From Pedobacter petrophilus (GTDB taxonomy: Bacteria > Bacteroidota > Bacteroidia > Sphingobacteriales > Sphingobacteriaceae): a stretch of 64,000 nt of DNA. Made by a program: the position numbers and the translations under genes. The notes beneath the pieces are model-generated. The model had not been told where the DNA came from and did no database searches. It worked only from the letters and a program-made list of their open reading frames with translations. The stretch is taken from the NCBI RefSeq assembly GCF_009674725.1, contig NZ_WKKH01000006.1, positions 1-64,000 of the forward strand, in the 5' to 3' direction. Shown here one piece after another: positions 26,108 through 34,226 of the stretch (its first letter is position 1; every line of letters begins with the position of its first letter).

Positions 26108-28528
26108 ATGAAGCGCTGGCTCAAAATCACCTTAAGAATACTTTCTGCACTTGTAATTCTGGTTATTTTAACCTGGCTTGCCGGTGCTTTCTACATTAGC
26201 CGCAATAAAAAAGAAATCCTGTCGACTATTCTTGCCCAACTTAACAAAAACCTAAATGGGGAGATTACTGCAGGTAGTATGGAGCCCACGCTTTTAAAAA
26301 GTTTTCCTGGCGTTTCTGTGTCTTTAAATGATGTTTTGTTGAGAGACAGCTTATGGGCTCAGCATAAACACGATCTGCTAAAAGCAAAAGAGATTAATGT
26401 TTCTCTAAATATACTTTCGCTCCTTGTTGGGGATGTAAACATCAATAGAATTGCTATAAATGATGCCAGGGTATATATCTACACGGATTCTACCGGATAC
26501 AGCAATACGAGCATATTTAAAAGCAAGCCGAAAACGGAAGAAAAAAAATCTTCAGCAAAATCATCTGCACTTGAAATAAAAAAAATCGATTTCAACAGAC
26601 TTAGTTTAATCCTGGATAATCAGAAGCGATTTAAGTTATTCAACTTTAATATCGATCAGATTCAAGGTAGAATGCAATATCCGGATAGTGGCTGGACAGG
26701 TAAGATCAAGCTTAAAACACTGGTTAACAATTTCGCCTTTAATACGCGAAAAGGGAGCTTTTTAAAAGGCAAAACACTAGATGGAACTTTGTCAGCGCAT
26801 TACAGCAGAGCTCTAGATGCCGTGATTTTAGACCCGGAGAATTTAAATATTGGCGGTCACCCGTTCAAAATCGGAGCAAAAATTGATCTTGGTAAATCTG
26901 CATTTGCCATTAGCATTGCGGTAGATCAAATTCTATTTAAAGAGGTTGCATTAATGCTTTCGCCAAATATTTCTTCCAAACTTTTAAAATTTGGGATTGA
27001 AAAACCAGTTGATATCCGTGGGAATATTATTGATGATGGCTCAGGGAAATATGGCGATCCATTAATTAAAGTAGGAATTAAGGTTCGTGATAACATGCTC
27101 TCTATCCCTGCCGGAAAACTAACTGCGGCCAACTTTGACGGTTCATTTACTAATCAGGATACCGTTGGAGGTATTATCGGCGATGAAAATTCATCCATAA
27201 AGCTTCACAGGCTCACGGCCAAATATTTCAATGCGCCAATAAAGATAGATACCTTCACCGTTAATAATTTAGCCAGACCTATTGCCACTGGCCTTGTAAC
27301 CTCTCAATTTCCGCTAACAAACCTTAACAACTCGTCAGGCATACAAGATTTTGAATTTAAAGATGGAACTGCAGACTTAAAGCTCTATTGCAAAGCTGAT
27401 ATCGACAACTTCATTTTCATAAAACCAGTTGTTTCTGGGGCAATCAAAATTTCAAATGCAGACATTACCTATCTGCCCCGTAAGCTTCACCTCGTGAAAA
27501 GTGCACTGAATATCAATTTTAATCAGAATGATCTTTCTATTCAAAATGGACATTTTCAGCTCGGAAAAAGTGAACTGAATGTAAGTTGCAGTATTAAGAA
27601 TTTCGGCAACCTATATTATTCAGATCCTGATAAAATCCTGGTTAATCTCAAAATGCATAGTCCGCAGCTTTATTTAAATGAGTTTCTGCCATTTTTAGGG
27701 CCTAGAAACACGGCCAAGAAAGCATCGTCTCGCAATTCGATGAAGACCGCATCAAAACAATTAAGTAATGTGTTAGAGGTCTCTAAAATGAATATCAACT
27801 TAACAGTTGGGAAAGCAATTTACAATAAGTTTTTAGCTAAAAATCTTTCTGCAGACATCTCATTACGGGGCGAAGGAATATTTTTTAACAAGATAAGTGT
27901 AGAGCATGCCGGTGGATTAATCGGTATGAATGGCAGCATTATACAGCAACCAAGTATCAATACCTTTAAATTAAGTTCGAAAATTAGCCATGTAAGTGTG
28001 AAAGATTTCTTCTATTCGTTTGATAACTTCGGACAGAAAACCATTACTAACAAAAACCTAAAAGGCTACCTGTCTTCTTTGGTAAATATTTCCGGAAAAA
28101 TTTCACAGGCAGGCAAGATCATTCCACGTTCTATTAACGGAAAAGTAGTATTCAACTTAAATAATGCAGCCCTGGTAAATTTTGGACCTATGGTTAATGT
28201 TGGAAAATTCGCCTTTGCCAACAGAAATATGTCTAATGTTGAAATTAAAAAGCTTGATGGTATCCTCGATATTAATGGCGACAAAGTAGTAATTAATCCG
28301 ATGCAGATCAATTCCAGCGTACTAAACTTCAATATAAAGGGCATTTATGCCCTTGGCACCGGCACAGACGTTGAAATGGATATTCCGCTCAGAAATCCAA
28401 AGGGAGATGAAAACCTGACGAAAGGAGAAAAGCGTGAAGCACGGATGAAAGGCATTGTGCTACATTTAAAAGCGATTGATGATGATAAAGGCGGAATAAA
28501 AATCAGGTGGAATAGGGATCATGATTAG
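26108..28528 (+). CDS. AsmA-family envelope protein
   Basis: 806 residues with one N-terminal membrane anchor (ILSALVILVILTWLAGAFYI). A long beta-strand-rich body follows, with the AsmA start NLNGEITAGSMEPTLLKSFPGVSVSLNDV and a C-terminal section containing INGKVVFNLNNAALVNF. AsmA-like proteins are thought to shuttle or organise lipids between membranes. It probably spans the periplasm. It stands alone; GAGTC-type repeats follow its stop. Confidence 0.88.
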   Translation: MKRWLKITLRILSALVILVILTWLAGAFYISRNKKEILSTILAQLNKNLNGEITAGSMEPTLLKSFPGVSVSLNDVLLRDSLWAQHKHDLLKAKEINVSLNILSLLVGDVNINRIAINDARVYIYTDSTGYSNTSIFKSKPKTEEKKSSAKSSALEIKKIDFNRLSLILDNQKRFKLFNFNIDQIQGRMQYPDSGWTGKIKLKTLVNNFAFNTRKGSFLKGKTLDGTLSAHYSRALDAVILDPENLNIGGHPFKIGAKIDLGKSAFAISIAVDQILFKEVALMLSPNISSKLLKFGIEKPVDIRGNIIDDGSGKYGDPLIKVGIKVRDNMLSIPAGKLTAANFDGSFTNQDTVGGIIGDENSSIKLHRLTAKYFNAPIKIDTFTVNNLARPIATGLVTSQFPLTNLNNSSGIQDFEFKDGTADLKLYCKADIDNFIFIKPVVSGAIKISNADITYLPRKLHLVKSALNINFNQNDLSIQNGHFQLGKSELNVSCSIKNFGNLYYSDPDKILVNLKMHSPQLYLNEFLPFLGPRNTAKKASSRNSMKTASKQLSNVLEVSKMNINLTVGKAIYNKFLAKNLSADISLRGEGIFFNKISVEHAGGLIGMNGSIIQQPSINTFKLSSKISHVSVKDFFYSFDNFGQKTITNKNLKGYLSSLVNISGKISQAGKIIPRSINGKVVFNLNNAALVNFGPMVNVGKFAFANRNMSNVEIKKLDGILDINGDKVVINPMQINSSVLNFNIKGIYALGTGTDVEMDIPLRNPKGDENLTKGEKREARMKGIVLHLKAIDDDKGGIKIRWNRDHD

Positions 28529-28668
28529 AGTCGTGAGTCCGGAGTGGTAAGTCTAGAGTCGTAAGTCATGAGTCCGGAGTCGTAAGTCATGAGTCATGAT
28601 TCTTTCCCCTTAGCGTTTTAAAGTAGTGCGGCTAGACATTTGACTAAAGACTACAGACTTATGACTGA
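28529..28668. repeat. GAGTC/AAGTC-rich repeat array
   Basis: Dense short repeats with the unit family GAGTCCGGAGTC. A 17-base direct repeat GTCGTAAGTCATGAGTC occurs at 28558-28574 and 28579-28595, 21 bases apart. The downstream part carries the opposite strand form (GACTAAAGACTACAGACT). It lies between convergent genes. Confidence 0.8.
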
Positions 28669-28671
28669 AGA

Positions 28672-29394
28672 CTAAAAATCCAACGGCCCTAACCTATTCA
28701 TATTTCTTAAGATCAGGTACTGACGGTGGCGAATATAAGGCGTTGCATTTTTAGGTGTCCACCTTCTGGGATTGGGGAAACATGCAGCAATCAGGGCAGC
28801 TTGTCTTTTGGTTAACTTTACGCACGATTTGCCATAATATTCCTGGGCAGCTGCTTCTGCACCATAAATGCCATCCCCCATTTCGATAACATTCAGGTAA
28901 ACTTCTAAAATCCGTTCTTTGCTCCAAAATATTTCGATCAGTAAAGTAAAGTAGGCTTCAAAACCTTTTCTAATCCACGATCTTCCTGGCCATAGAAACA
29001 CATTCTTAGCGGTTTGTTGAGAGATGGTACTGCCGCCTTTTACCTTTTTGCCCTTAGCATTGCTGGCAAATGCTTTCTCAATCGCCTTCATATCGAAGCC
29101 AAGATGCCTTAAAAACAGTTGATCTTCCGCGGAGACGGCAGCACGCTTCATATTGTTAGACATATCTTCGAAATCAACCCACTTTTTTTCCGTCTTAAAC
29201 GATTTTCCATCCGCTTTACGCTCAATGTTCCGAAGTGCCATTAGCAGGGTTAAAGGTGGATTAATGAAGCGATAAGCAACTACCCAGATTACAGAAACGA
29301 ACAAAAAATACAGGAAAACCTTACTTGCAATATTGATAATTTTCTTGAACAGCGGATTCTTGGATTTTGATTGAGGAGGTCGTTTTTTAGCCAT
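28672..29394 (-). CDS. mtgA: Monofunctional peptidoglycan glycosyltransferase
   Basis: 240 residues with one N-terminal membrane segment (IASKVFLYFLFVSVIWVVAY) and a GT51 domain. The catalytic Glu is in SAEDQLFLRHLGFD; other family motifs are GGSTISQQTAKN and ERILEVYLNVIEMG. It polymerises lipid II at the periplasmic face, without a transpeptidase domain. A longer frame to 29457 exists, but the ATG at 29394 is preceded after four bases by an exact -7 box (TACCTTTG), so I use it. Confidence 0.93.
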   Translation of the reverse strand: MAKKRPPQSKSKNPLFKKIINIASKVFLYFLFVSVIWVVAYRFINPPLTLLMALRNIERKADGKSFKTEKKWVDFEDMSNNMKRAAVSAEDQLFLRHLGFDMKAIEKAFASNAKGKKVKGGSTISQQTAKNVFLWPGRSWIRKGFEAYFTLLIEIFWSKERILEVYLNVIEMGDGIYGAEAAAQEYYGKSCVKLTKRQAALIAACFPNPRRWTPKNATPYIRHRQYLILRNMNRLGPLDF

Positions 29395-29398
29395 GGCA

Positions 29399-29406
29399 CA
29401 AAGGTA
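29399..29406 (-). promoter_or_regulatory. -7 box four bases before the mtgA ATG
   Basis: Minus-strand TACCTTTG matches TAnnTTTG exactly, then TGCC and the ATG. It suggests a leaderless or near-leaderless mRNA and sets the gene start. Confidence 0.5.
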
Positions 29407-29495
29407 TAAGAAATAAATTTTGTTTCTATACCCAAAGGACCGTAAAGGCATAAACACTTGTTTCCTTTTTTGTATTTTGCCATTAAAAGATTACC

Positions 29496-30278
29496 ATGAA
29501 AAAATCAACCTGCCTTATTTTATTAACTGCACTTTTCGGATGCACCACAAATCTTAAAAATGTGCAGAAAAAAAATGAATGGACCTCCCTATTTAATGGA
29601 AAGGATATAAAAGACTGGAATGTGAAAATCCATCACCACGAATACAATGAAAATTATGGCAATACTTTTCGGGTGGAAGATGGAATGATCAGGGTGAATT
29701 ATGATGAGTATGGCGACTTCAATGATCAGTTTGGACATTTGTATTACAAAATGCCATTTTCAAATTATCACCTGAAATTAAAATACCGTTTCGTTGGCAA
29801 ACTGCAAAAAGGTGCACCGGGTTATACTTTAAGAAATAGCGGTGTGATGTATCATAGTCAAGATCCTGCCACCATGCCGAAGGAGCAAGACTGGCCAATT
29901 TCTGTAGAGATGCAGTTTCTGGGTGGTTTAAGTGATGGAAGACCAAGACCTACAGGGAATATGTGCTCTCCAGGAACGGAAATATTTTATCAGGGAAAAT
30001 TGTATCCGGACCATTGTCTGGATTCAAAATCGAAAACTTACGATGGTGATCAATGGGTTTCTGCTGAATTGATTGTGATGGGAGATTCAATTGTTAAACA
30101 CATCATTAATGGAGATACAGTTTTACAGTATAGCAAACCTCAAATTGGAGGTGGCGTGGCAAATGGCTTCGATCCTAAAATAAAAGTTGATGGAAAAGCA
30201 CTTAAAAGTGGTTTCATCGCTTTACAAAGTGAAGGCCAACCGGTTGATTTTAAAGATATCTTTATCAGGAAACTTTAG
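29496..30278 (+). CDS. DUF1080 (3-keto-disaccharide hydrolase-like) lipoprotein
   Basis: 260 residues. The lipoprotein signal ends in LTALFGCTTN. The body begins WTSLFNGKDIKDWNVKI, the typical start of a DUF1080 concanavalin-like domain, and continues with NYHLKLKYRF and RNSGVMYHSQDP, ending DIFIRKL. Family members act on oxidised or 3-keto sugars. It is envelope-anchored. It is divergent from mtgA and 43 bases before an SDR gene. Confidence 0.88.
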   Translation: MKKSTCLILLTALFGCTTNLKNVQKKNEWTSLFNGKDIKDWNVKIHHHEYNENYGNTFRVEDGMIRVNYDEYGDFNDQFGHLYYKMPFSNYHLKLKYRFVGKLQKGAPGYTLRNSGVMYHSQDPATMPKEQDWPISVEMQFLGGLSDGRPRPTGNMCSPGTEIFYQGKLYPDHCLDSKSKTYDGDQWVSAELIVMGDSIVKHIINGDTVLQYSKPQIGGGVANGFDPKIKVDGKALKSGFIALQSEGQPVDFKDIFIRKL

Positions 30279-30321
30279 TACACTCAAATAAACATTTTAT
30301 AGTGGAATACGTTTATACCTT

Positions 30322-31020
30322 ATGAAAGTAGCATTAATTACAGGCGGAAGCAAAGGAATTGGATTTGGAATAGCCGAATCACTCTTAAAAAATGGCTATA
30401 AAGTAGCAATTACCAGCAGAACAATAGATAGTGCCAATGAGGCAGCATCGCAATTGGTAGCGCATGGAGACGTTTTAGCCATCGAGGCCGATGTTAAAAA
30501 TTTCCAGTCGCAGCAAGATGCTGTTAATTTAATCGTTGAAAAATGGGGTCAGCTTGATATACTGATTGCGAATGCAGGTGTTGGCGCCTTCGCCCCTGTA
30601 GATGAAATGGATATTGATTCATGGAATGACATCATCGATACCAACTTAACAGGCGTTTTCTATAGCATTAAGGCCAGTGTAGAAGAGATAAAAAGAAATC
30701 AAGGCCATATTTTCACCATTTCAAGTTTGGCCGGAACCAATTTCTTTGCCGGCGGTTCTGCTTATAATGCCAGTAAGTTTGGTTTAACAGGCTTTACCCA
30801 ATCAGTAATGCTTGATTTAAGAAAATACGGTGTAAAAGTAAGTACCATTATGCCAGGTTCGGTTGCGAGCCATTTTAACGACCATAGCCCGGATGCAGAG
30901 AATGATGCCTGGAAAATCCAACCGGAAGATATGGGTAAACTAATTGTAGATTTATTGGCCATGCCTGCAAGAACATTACCAAGTAAGATAGAAATCAGGC
31001 CGACCACTCCTAAAGGATAA
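30322..31020 (+). CDS. Short-chain dehydrogenase/reductase
   Basis: 232-residue classical SDR. The cofactor motif is TGGSKGIGFGI at about residues 7-17, NAGVGA is the structural motif, Ser in TISSLAG and Tyr-x3-Lys in YNASKFG form the active site. The substrate is unknown. A near-consensus box TACGTTTA lies six bases before the ATG. A strong bidirectional terminator follows. Confidence 0.9.
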   Translation: MKVALITGGSKGIGFGIAESLLKNGYKVAITSRTIDSANEAASQLVAHGDVLAIEADVKNFQSQQDAVNLIVEKWGQLDILIANAGVGAFAPVDEMDIDSWNDIIDTNLTGVFYSIKASVEEIKRNQGHIFTISSLAGTNFFAGGSAYNASKFGLTGFTQSVMLDLRKYGVKVSTIMPGSVASHFNDHSPDAENDAWKIQPEDMGKLIVDLLAMPARTLPSKIEIRPTTPKG

Positions 31021-31072
31021 TCAATGGATGTACTGGAAGACTGAGTTTATATCAAAAAATCTTGCACAAAAA

Positions 31073-31098
31073 AAAATCCCGATTTTCATCGGGATTTT
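31073..31098. terminator. Bidirectional intrinsic terminator
   Basis: Perfect 11-bp stem AAAATCCCGAT/ATCGGGATTTT with a 4-base loop, between the SDR gene and rplI. Confidence 0.92.
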
Positions 31099-31118
31099 CA
31101 ATATCTAAATAAAAAAGA

Positions 31119-31562
31119 TTATTCAGCGATTACTTCGAAAGGAACCTGAACTTTCACTTCTTTGTGTAAGTTTAAGTTAGCAACATACTCGCCAACAAAT
31201 TTAGGTTCAGTTTCGAAAGTGATACGACGACGATCTACATCAAAACCTTGCGCTTTTAATGCTTCAGCGATCTGGATAGTGTTAACAGCTCCAAAGATTT
31301 TTCCGCTTTCACCAGCTTTAGCACCGATAGATAGTTTAACAGCAGTTAAACGCTCAGCGATACCTTCAGCATCTTTCTTAATTTTATCTTGTTTAAAAGC
31401 AGCCTGCTTTAAGTTTTCTGCCAATACTTTTTTAGCAGAAACTGTAGCTAATGCTCCAAATCCTTGAGGGATTAAATAGTTACGGCCATAACCTGGCTTT
31501 ACATTAACTACATCATCTTTCTCACCAAGGCCTTTAATATCTTGTTTTAAAATAATTTCCAT
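31119..31562 (-). CDS. rplI: 50S ribosomal protein L9
   Basis: 147 residues. It begins MEIILKQDIKGLGEKDDVVNVKPGYGRNYL, the L9 signature, and the C-terminal domain contains KIFGAVNTIQIAEALKAQG. Third gene of the rpsF-rpsR-rplI operon, 12 bases after rpsR. It binds 23S rRNA near the L1 stalk. Confidence 0.98.
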   Translation of the reverse strand: MEIILKQDIKGLGEKDDVVNVKPGYGRNYLIPQGFGALATVSAKKVLAENLKQAAFKQDKIKKDAEGIAERLTAVKLSIGAKAGESGKIFGAVNTIQIAEALKAQGFDVDRRRITFETEPKFVGEYVANLNLHKEVKVQVPFEVIAE

Positions 31563-31574
31563 ATCTCTAGCCTC

Positions 31575-31838
31575 CTATTTTAATTGATCTGCAACGAAAG
31601 GTAACAAACCGATGTGACGGGCACGTTTAACAGCCTGAGCCACTTTACGTTGGAATTTTAACGAAGTACCAGTTAAACGGCGTGGTAATAATTTACCTTG
31701 ATCGTTAATGAATTTCAACAAGAAGTTTGCATCCTTGTAATCGATGTATTTAATTCCGTTTTTCTTGAAACGGCAATATTTTTTACGGTTATCCTCTACT
31801 TTAGGGGCAGTTACGTATTGAATTTGTTCTCTTGCCAT
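31575..31838 (-). CDS. rpsR: 30S ribosomal protein S18
   Basis: 87 residues, with the S18 core [19 protein letters not shown] and [17 protein letters not shown]. Its start overlaps the rpsF stop by one base (TAATG), suggesting coupled translation. S6 and S18 form a heterodimer on the ribosome platform. Confidence 0.98.
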   Translation of the reverse strand: MAREQIQYVTAPKVEDNRKKYCRFKKNGIKYIDYKDANFLLKFINDQGKLLPRRLTGTSLKFQRKVAQAVKRARHIGLLPFVADQLK

Positions 31839-32194
31839 TACGCTGCAACCTCCTTAGTTTTTTTGTTAAAAGCACCACTACGCTTTTTCTCATTGTAAGC
31901 AATAGCGTGTTTGTCTAAACGGATTGTTAAGAAACGTAACACACGCTCATCGCGTTTTAATTGAAGCTCTAATTTTGCGATCAAATCACCTGAAGCTTTG
32001 TATTCAGTTAAGTTGAAGAATCCGTTTGATTTTTTCTCAATTGGATACGCTAATTTTCTCAAACCCCAATTATCCTCTTGGATAATTTCGGCACCGTTAT
32101 CAACAAGAACTGCTTTAAATTTAGCTAATGCCTCTTTTGCAGCCTCTTCAGATAACAATGGGGTTAGAACGATAACAGTTTCGTACTGATTCAT
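31838..32194 (-). CDS. rpsF: 30S ribosomal protein S6
   Basis: 118 residues with the S6 signature [20 protein letters not shown] and [18 protein letters not shown]. First gene of the operon. No ssb or priB is inserted between rpsF and rpsR, as is usual in this phylum. Confidence 0.98.
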   Translation of the reverse strand: MNQYETVIVLTPLLSEEAAKEALAKFKAVLVDNGAEIIQEDNWGLRKLAYPIEKKSNGFFNLTEYKASGDLIAKLELQLKRDERVLRFLTIRLDKHAIAYNEKKRSGAFNKKTKEVAA

Positions 32195-32245
32195 TGTTAT
32201 AAATTATGTTTTTAATTTTTAATCCCGAGGTATATTACGGGGATG

Positions 32246-32276
32246 CAAAAGTAACAATATATTTCTTAAAATCAAA
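32246..32276 (-). promoter_or_regulatory. Promoter of the rpsF-rpsR-rplI operon
   Basis: A -7 box TACTTTTG (32246-32253) and a -33 TTTG (32273-32276), spaced by 19 bases, fit the Bacteroidota consensus closely. The leader would be about 45 bases and begins within a short hairpin with arms ATCCCG/CGGGAT (32222-32244). Confidence 0.7.
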
Positions 32277-32445
32277 GCTTTAATTAAAAAAAGCTTGATG
32301 CCTGGAGCGGAAAGGCTAAAGCTTAAAGCAGAAAGATCAAAGCAGAAAGATATAAATAATTCAACTAACTAATTGATTGACCTACATCTCTTCTAATAAC
32401 CGATATGCCTTTGGTGGAAGAAAAACTATACAGAATTCATGCAAA
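32277..32445. repeat. Intergenic DNA with short GCAGAAAGAT repeats
   Basis: The segment at about 32300-32352 repeats AAAGCAGAAAGATCAAAGCA-type phrases. The rest, to 32445, has no coding frame. It belongs to the class of low-complexity intergenic tails in this window. Confidence 0.5.
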
Positions 32446-32479
32446 TAAAAAAGGGAGATTACTTTTAAAGTAACCTCCC
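32446..32479 (-). terminator. Intrinsic terminator of the exported-protein gene
   Basis: On the minus strand, GGGAGGTTACTTT pairs with AAAGTAATCTCCC (one G-U pair), then TTTTTTATTTG. It lies 22 bases past the gene stop. Confidence 0.85.
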
Positions 32480-32501
32480 CATCAATTAGCAATATTTAAC
32501 C

Positions 32502-33095
32502 TTAATATAATTCTATCGTTTTAGAAAATTGTTTCCCTTTAACGTTAATTACAAATGTTAACGATTGAGAATCAGTTTTACTGATATTAAACTTCCTTTG
32601 TAAGGCTGACTTATTTTTGAAAACTTCTGTATAAACACTGTCGTTATACTCATTCATCACCTGCACTTCAATTGGATTACCTTCTTCGTTCTCAACATTT
32701 AGAATAATGAAGTCGCCTTCTTTTTTAATTAACGGATGGAAAACATCTGAAAATACTGGTTCAGAAACTGTAGCCTTACCATTCGAAATTACCACTTTAT
32801 AGTTTGCAAGTTTAGTATCCGACTCAATTTTGATTGTATATTTTCCTTCTGGTAAAGCATTTAAATCATAAAGTTTGCTTGAAGCAGCTTTTGCCTGGAT
32901 ATTTTCCTGAAACAGGACTTCATTATTGCTTCCAATGAAAGATAGGTTTACATTTTCATTTCCTTCGAAAGAAAAACGGAGAAACTTTTCATTTTCACCT
33001 TTAACTTTTAAGGTGAAATCACCATCTTTTGCAAAAGTAGTGGTTGCAGTCAAAAATAACGCTGCGATTAGGCTGATTTGTAAGAACTTTTTCAT
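32502..33095 (-). CDS. Exported beta-rich protein of unknown function
   Basis: 197 residues with a clear signal peptide (MKKFLQISLIAALFLTATTTFA). The mature part is lysine- and asparagine-rich beta sequence. Two segments resemble Ig-like folds (LRFSFEGNENVNLSFIG and IVINVENEEGNPIEV-like stretches). It may be periplasmic or secreted. I do not recognise the family. It has its own terminator and is divergent from the AraC gene. Confidence 0.75.
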   Translation of the reverse strand: MKKFLQISLIAALFLTATTTFAKDGDFTLKVKGENEKFLRFSFEGNENVNLSFIGSNNEVLFQENIQAKAASSKLYDLNALPEGKYTIKIESDTKLANYKVVISNGKATVSEPVFSDVFHPLIKKEGDFIILNVENEEGNPIEVQVMNEYNDSVYTEVFKNKSALQRKFNISKTDSQSLTFVINVKGKQFSKTIELY

Positions 33096-33271
33096 AATTA
33101 AATAGCTTTATGAGTGAACAATTAATTTATGATGTAAAATTACTTCGCATTTAGCAGCCAAAACGCGACCATATTCACCGATATATATGCAATATTAACC
33201 TTTGTTATTCTTTTTTGTCATCAGAACATCAATACAGCATATTTATCACTATTTTTGTTAAGCAAAAAACC

Positions 33272-34144
33272 ATGAAAACTTTAAAACCAAGCTTTGAAGT
33301 TGTAGAACCATCCTTCGGAAGTTCTTTCTATTATTCTAAATACGTGGAAAACGAGAATAATAAGGCACACTTATGGCATTATCATCCGGAAATAGAAATG
33401 GTTTTTGTAAACGGAGGCGCCGGAAAACGGCAAATTGGAAGTCACGTTTCTTACTATACTGATGGCGATTTAATCCTGATCGGCAGCAACCTTCCACATT
33501 GTGGTTTTACCGACACGCACACTGGAAACAAAAATGAGACGGTAATTCAAATGAAACCGGATTTTTTAGGCGGCGTTTTTATGACACTTCAGGAAGCCAA
33601 ATGGATTGCAGAATTATTTGATAAAGCCAAGGGTGGAATTGCCTTTGGGGAGCAAACCAAGAAAGACGTGGGCAAGCTAATCGAAGATATGGAGTTCCAA
33701 CAGCCCTTTAATAAATTATTAACATTGCTTGGCGTACTTAAATCGCTTGAGGCCACCAGAGATTTTAAAATTTTGAATGCTTCCGGATTTTCTATAGAAA
33801 CACAAATTCAGGATAACGACCGGATTAATATGATTTTTAATTATGTTAAAGATCATTTTCAGGAACAAATTAGCCTGGAAAACATTGCCGAAATGTCTGC
33901 CATGACCGTCCCCTCCTTTTGCAGGTACTTTAAAAAAATTACCAAAAAAACATTTACCCGCTTTGTAAATGAATACCGCGTGGTCCATGCCTCTAAGCTT
34001 TTATCGGAAAAACACATGGGTATTACCGCTATATCTTATGAAAGCGGGTTCAATAATTTTAGCCATTTCAATAAAATCTTCCATGAGTTTACCGGAAAAA
34101 GTGCTTCAGAATATCGGAACGAGCTAAAGTCGATCATTAAATAA
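33272..34144 (+). CDS. AraC-family transcriptional regulator with cupin domain
   Basis: 290 residues. Residues 1-130 form a cupin-type sensor (HLWHYHPEIEMVFVNGGAG, then GDLILIGSNLPHCGF, with metal-like His). The two helix-turn-helix motifs of the AraC domain are in ISLENIAEMSAMTVPSFCRYFKK and MGITAISYESGFNNFSHFNKIF. It probably senses a small molecule, perhaps a sugar. The frame extends to 33215 with a TTG start. The ATG at 33272, after a box TATTTTTG at 33250-33257, is preferred. Confidence 0.9.
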   Translation: MKTLKPSFEVVEPSFGSSFYYSKYVENENNKAHLWHYHPEIEMVFVNGGAGKRQIGSHVSYYTDGDLILIGSNLPHCGFTDTHTGNKNETVIQMKPDFLGGVFMTLQEAKWIAELFDKAKGGIAFGEQTKKDVGKLIEDMEFQQPFNKLLTLLGVLKSLEATRDFKILNASGFSIETQIQDNDRINMIFNYVKDHFQEQISLENIAEMSAMTVPSFCRYFKKITKKTFTRFVNEYRVVHASKLLSEKHMGITAISYESGFNNFSHFNKIFHEFTGKSASEYRNELKSIIK

Positions 34145-34226
34145 CGCACAATCAGGCAATTTCCGACTTTTCCACATTTGAAATTTTGACATTTCAAGCT
34201 CAACAAATTTTCCTATTTTCGTGCCG

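Noticed and set aside
26530..26580. A8 runs in the AsmA gene as slippage sites
   Set aside because: The runs encode ordinary Lys/Glu-rich sequence with no meaningful product ending there, unlike the dnaX run.
28529..28668. GAGTC repeats as a CRISPR array
   Set aside because: Units are short and irregular, spacers are absent and no cas gene is present.
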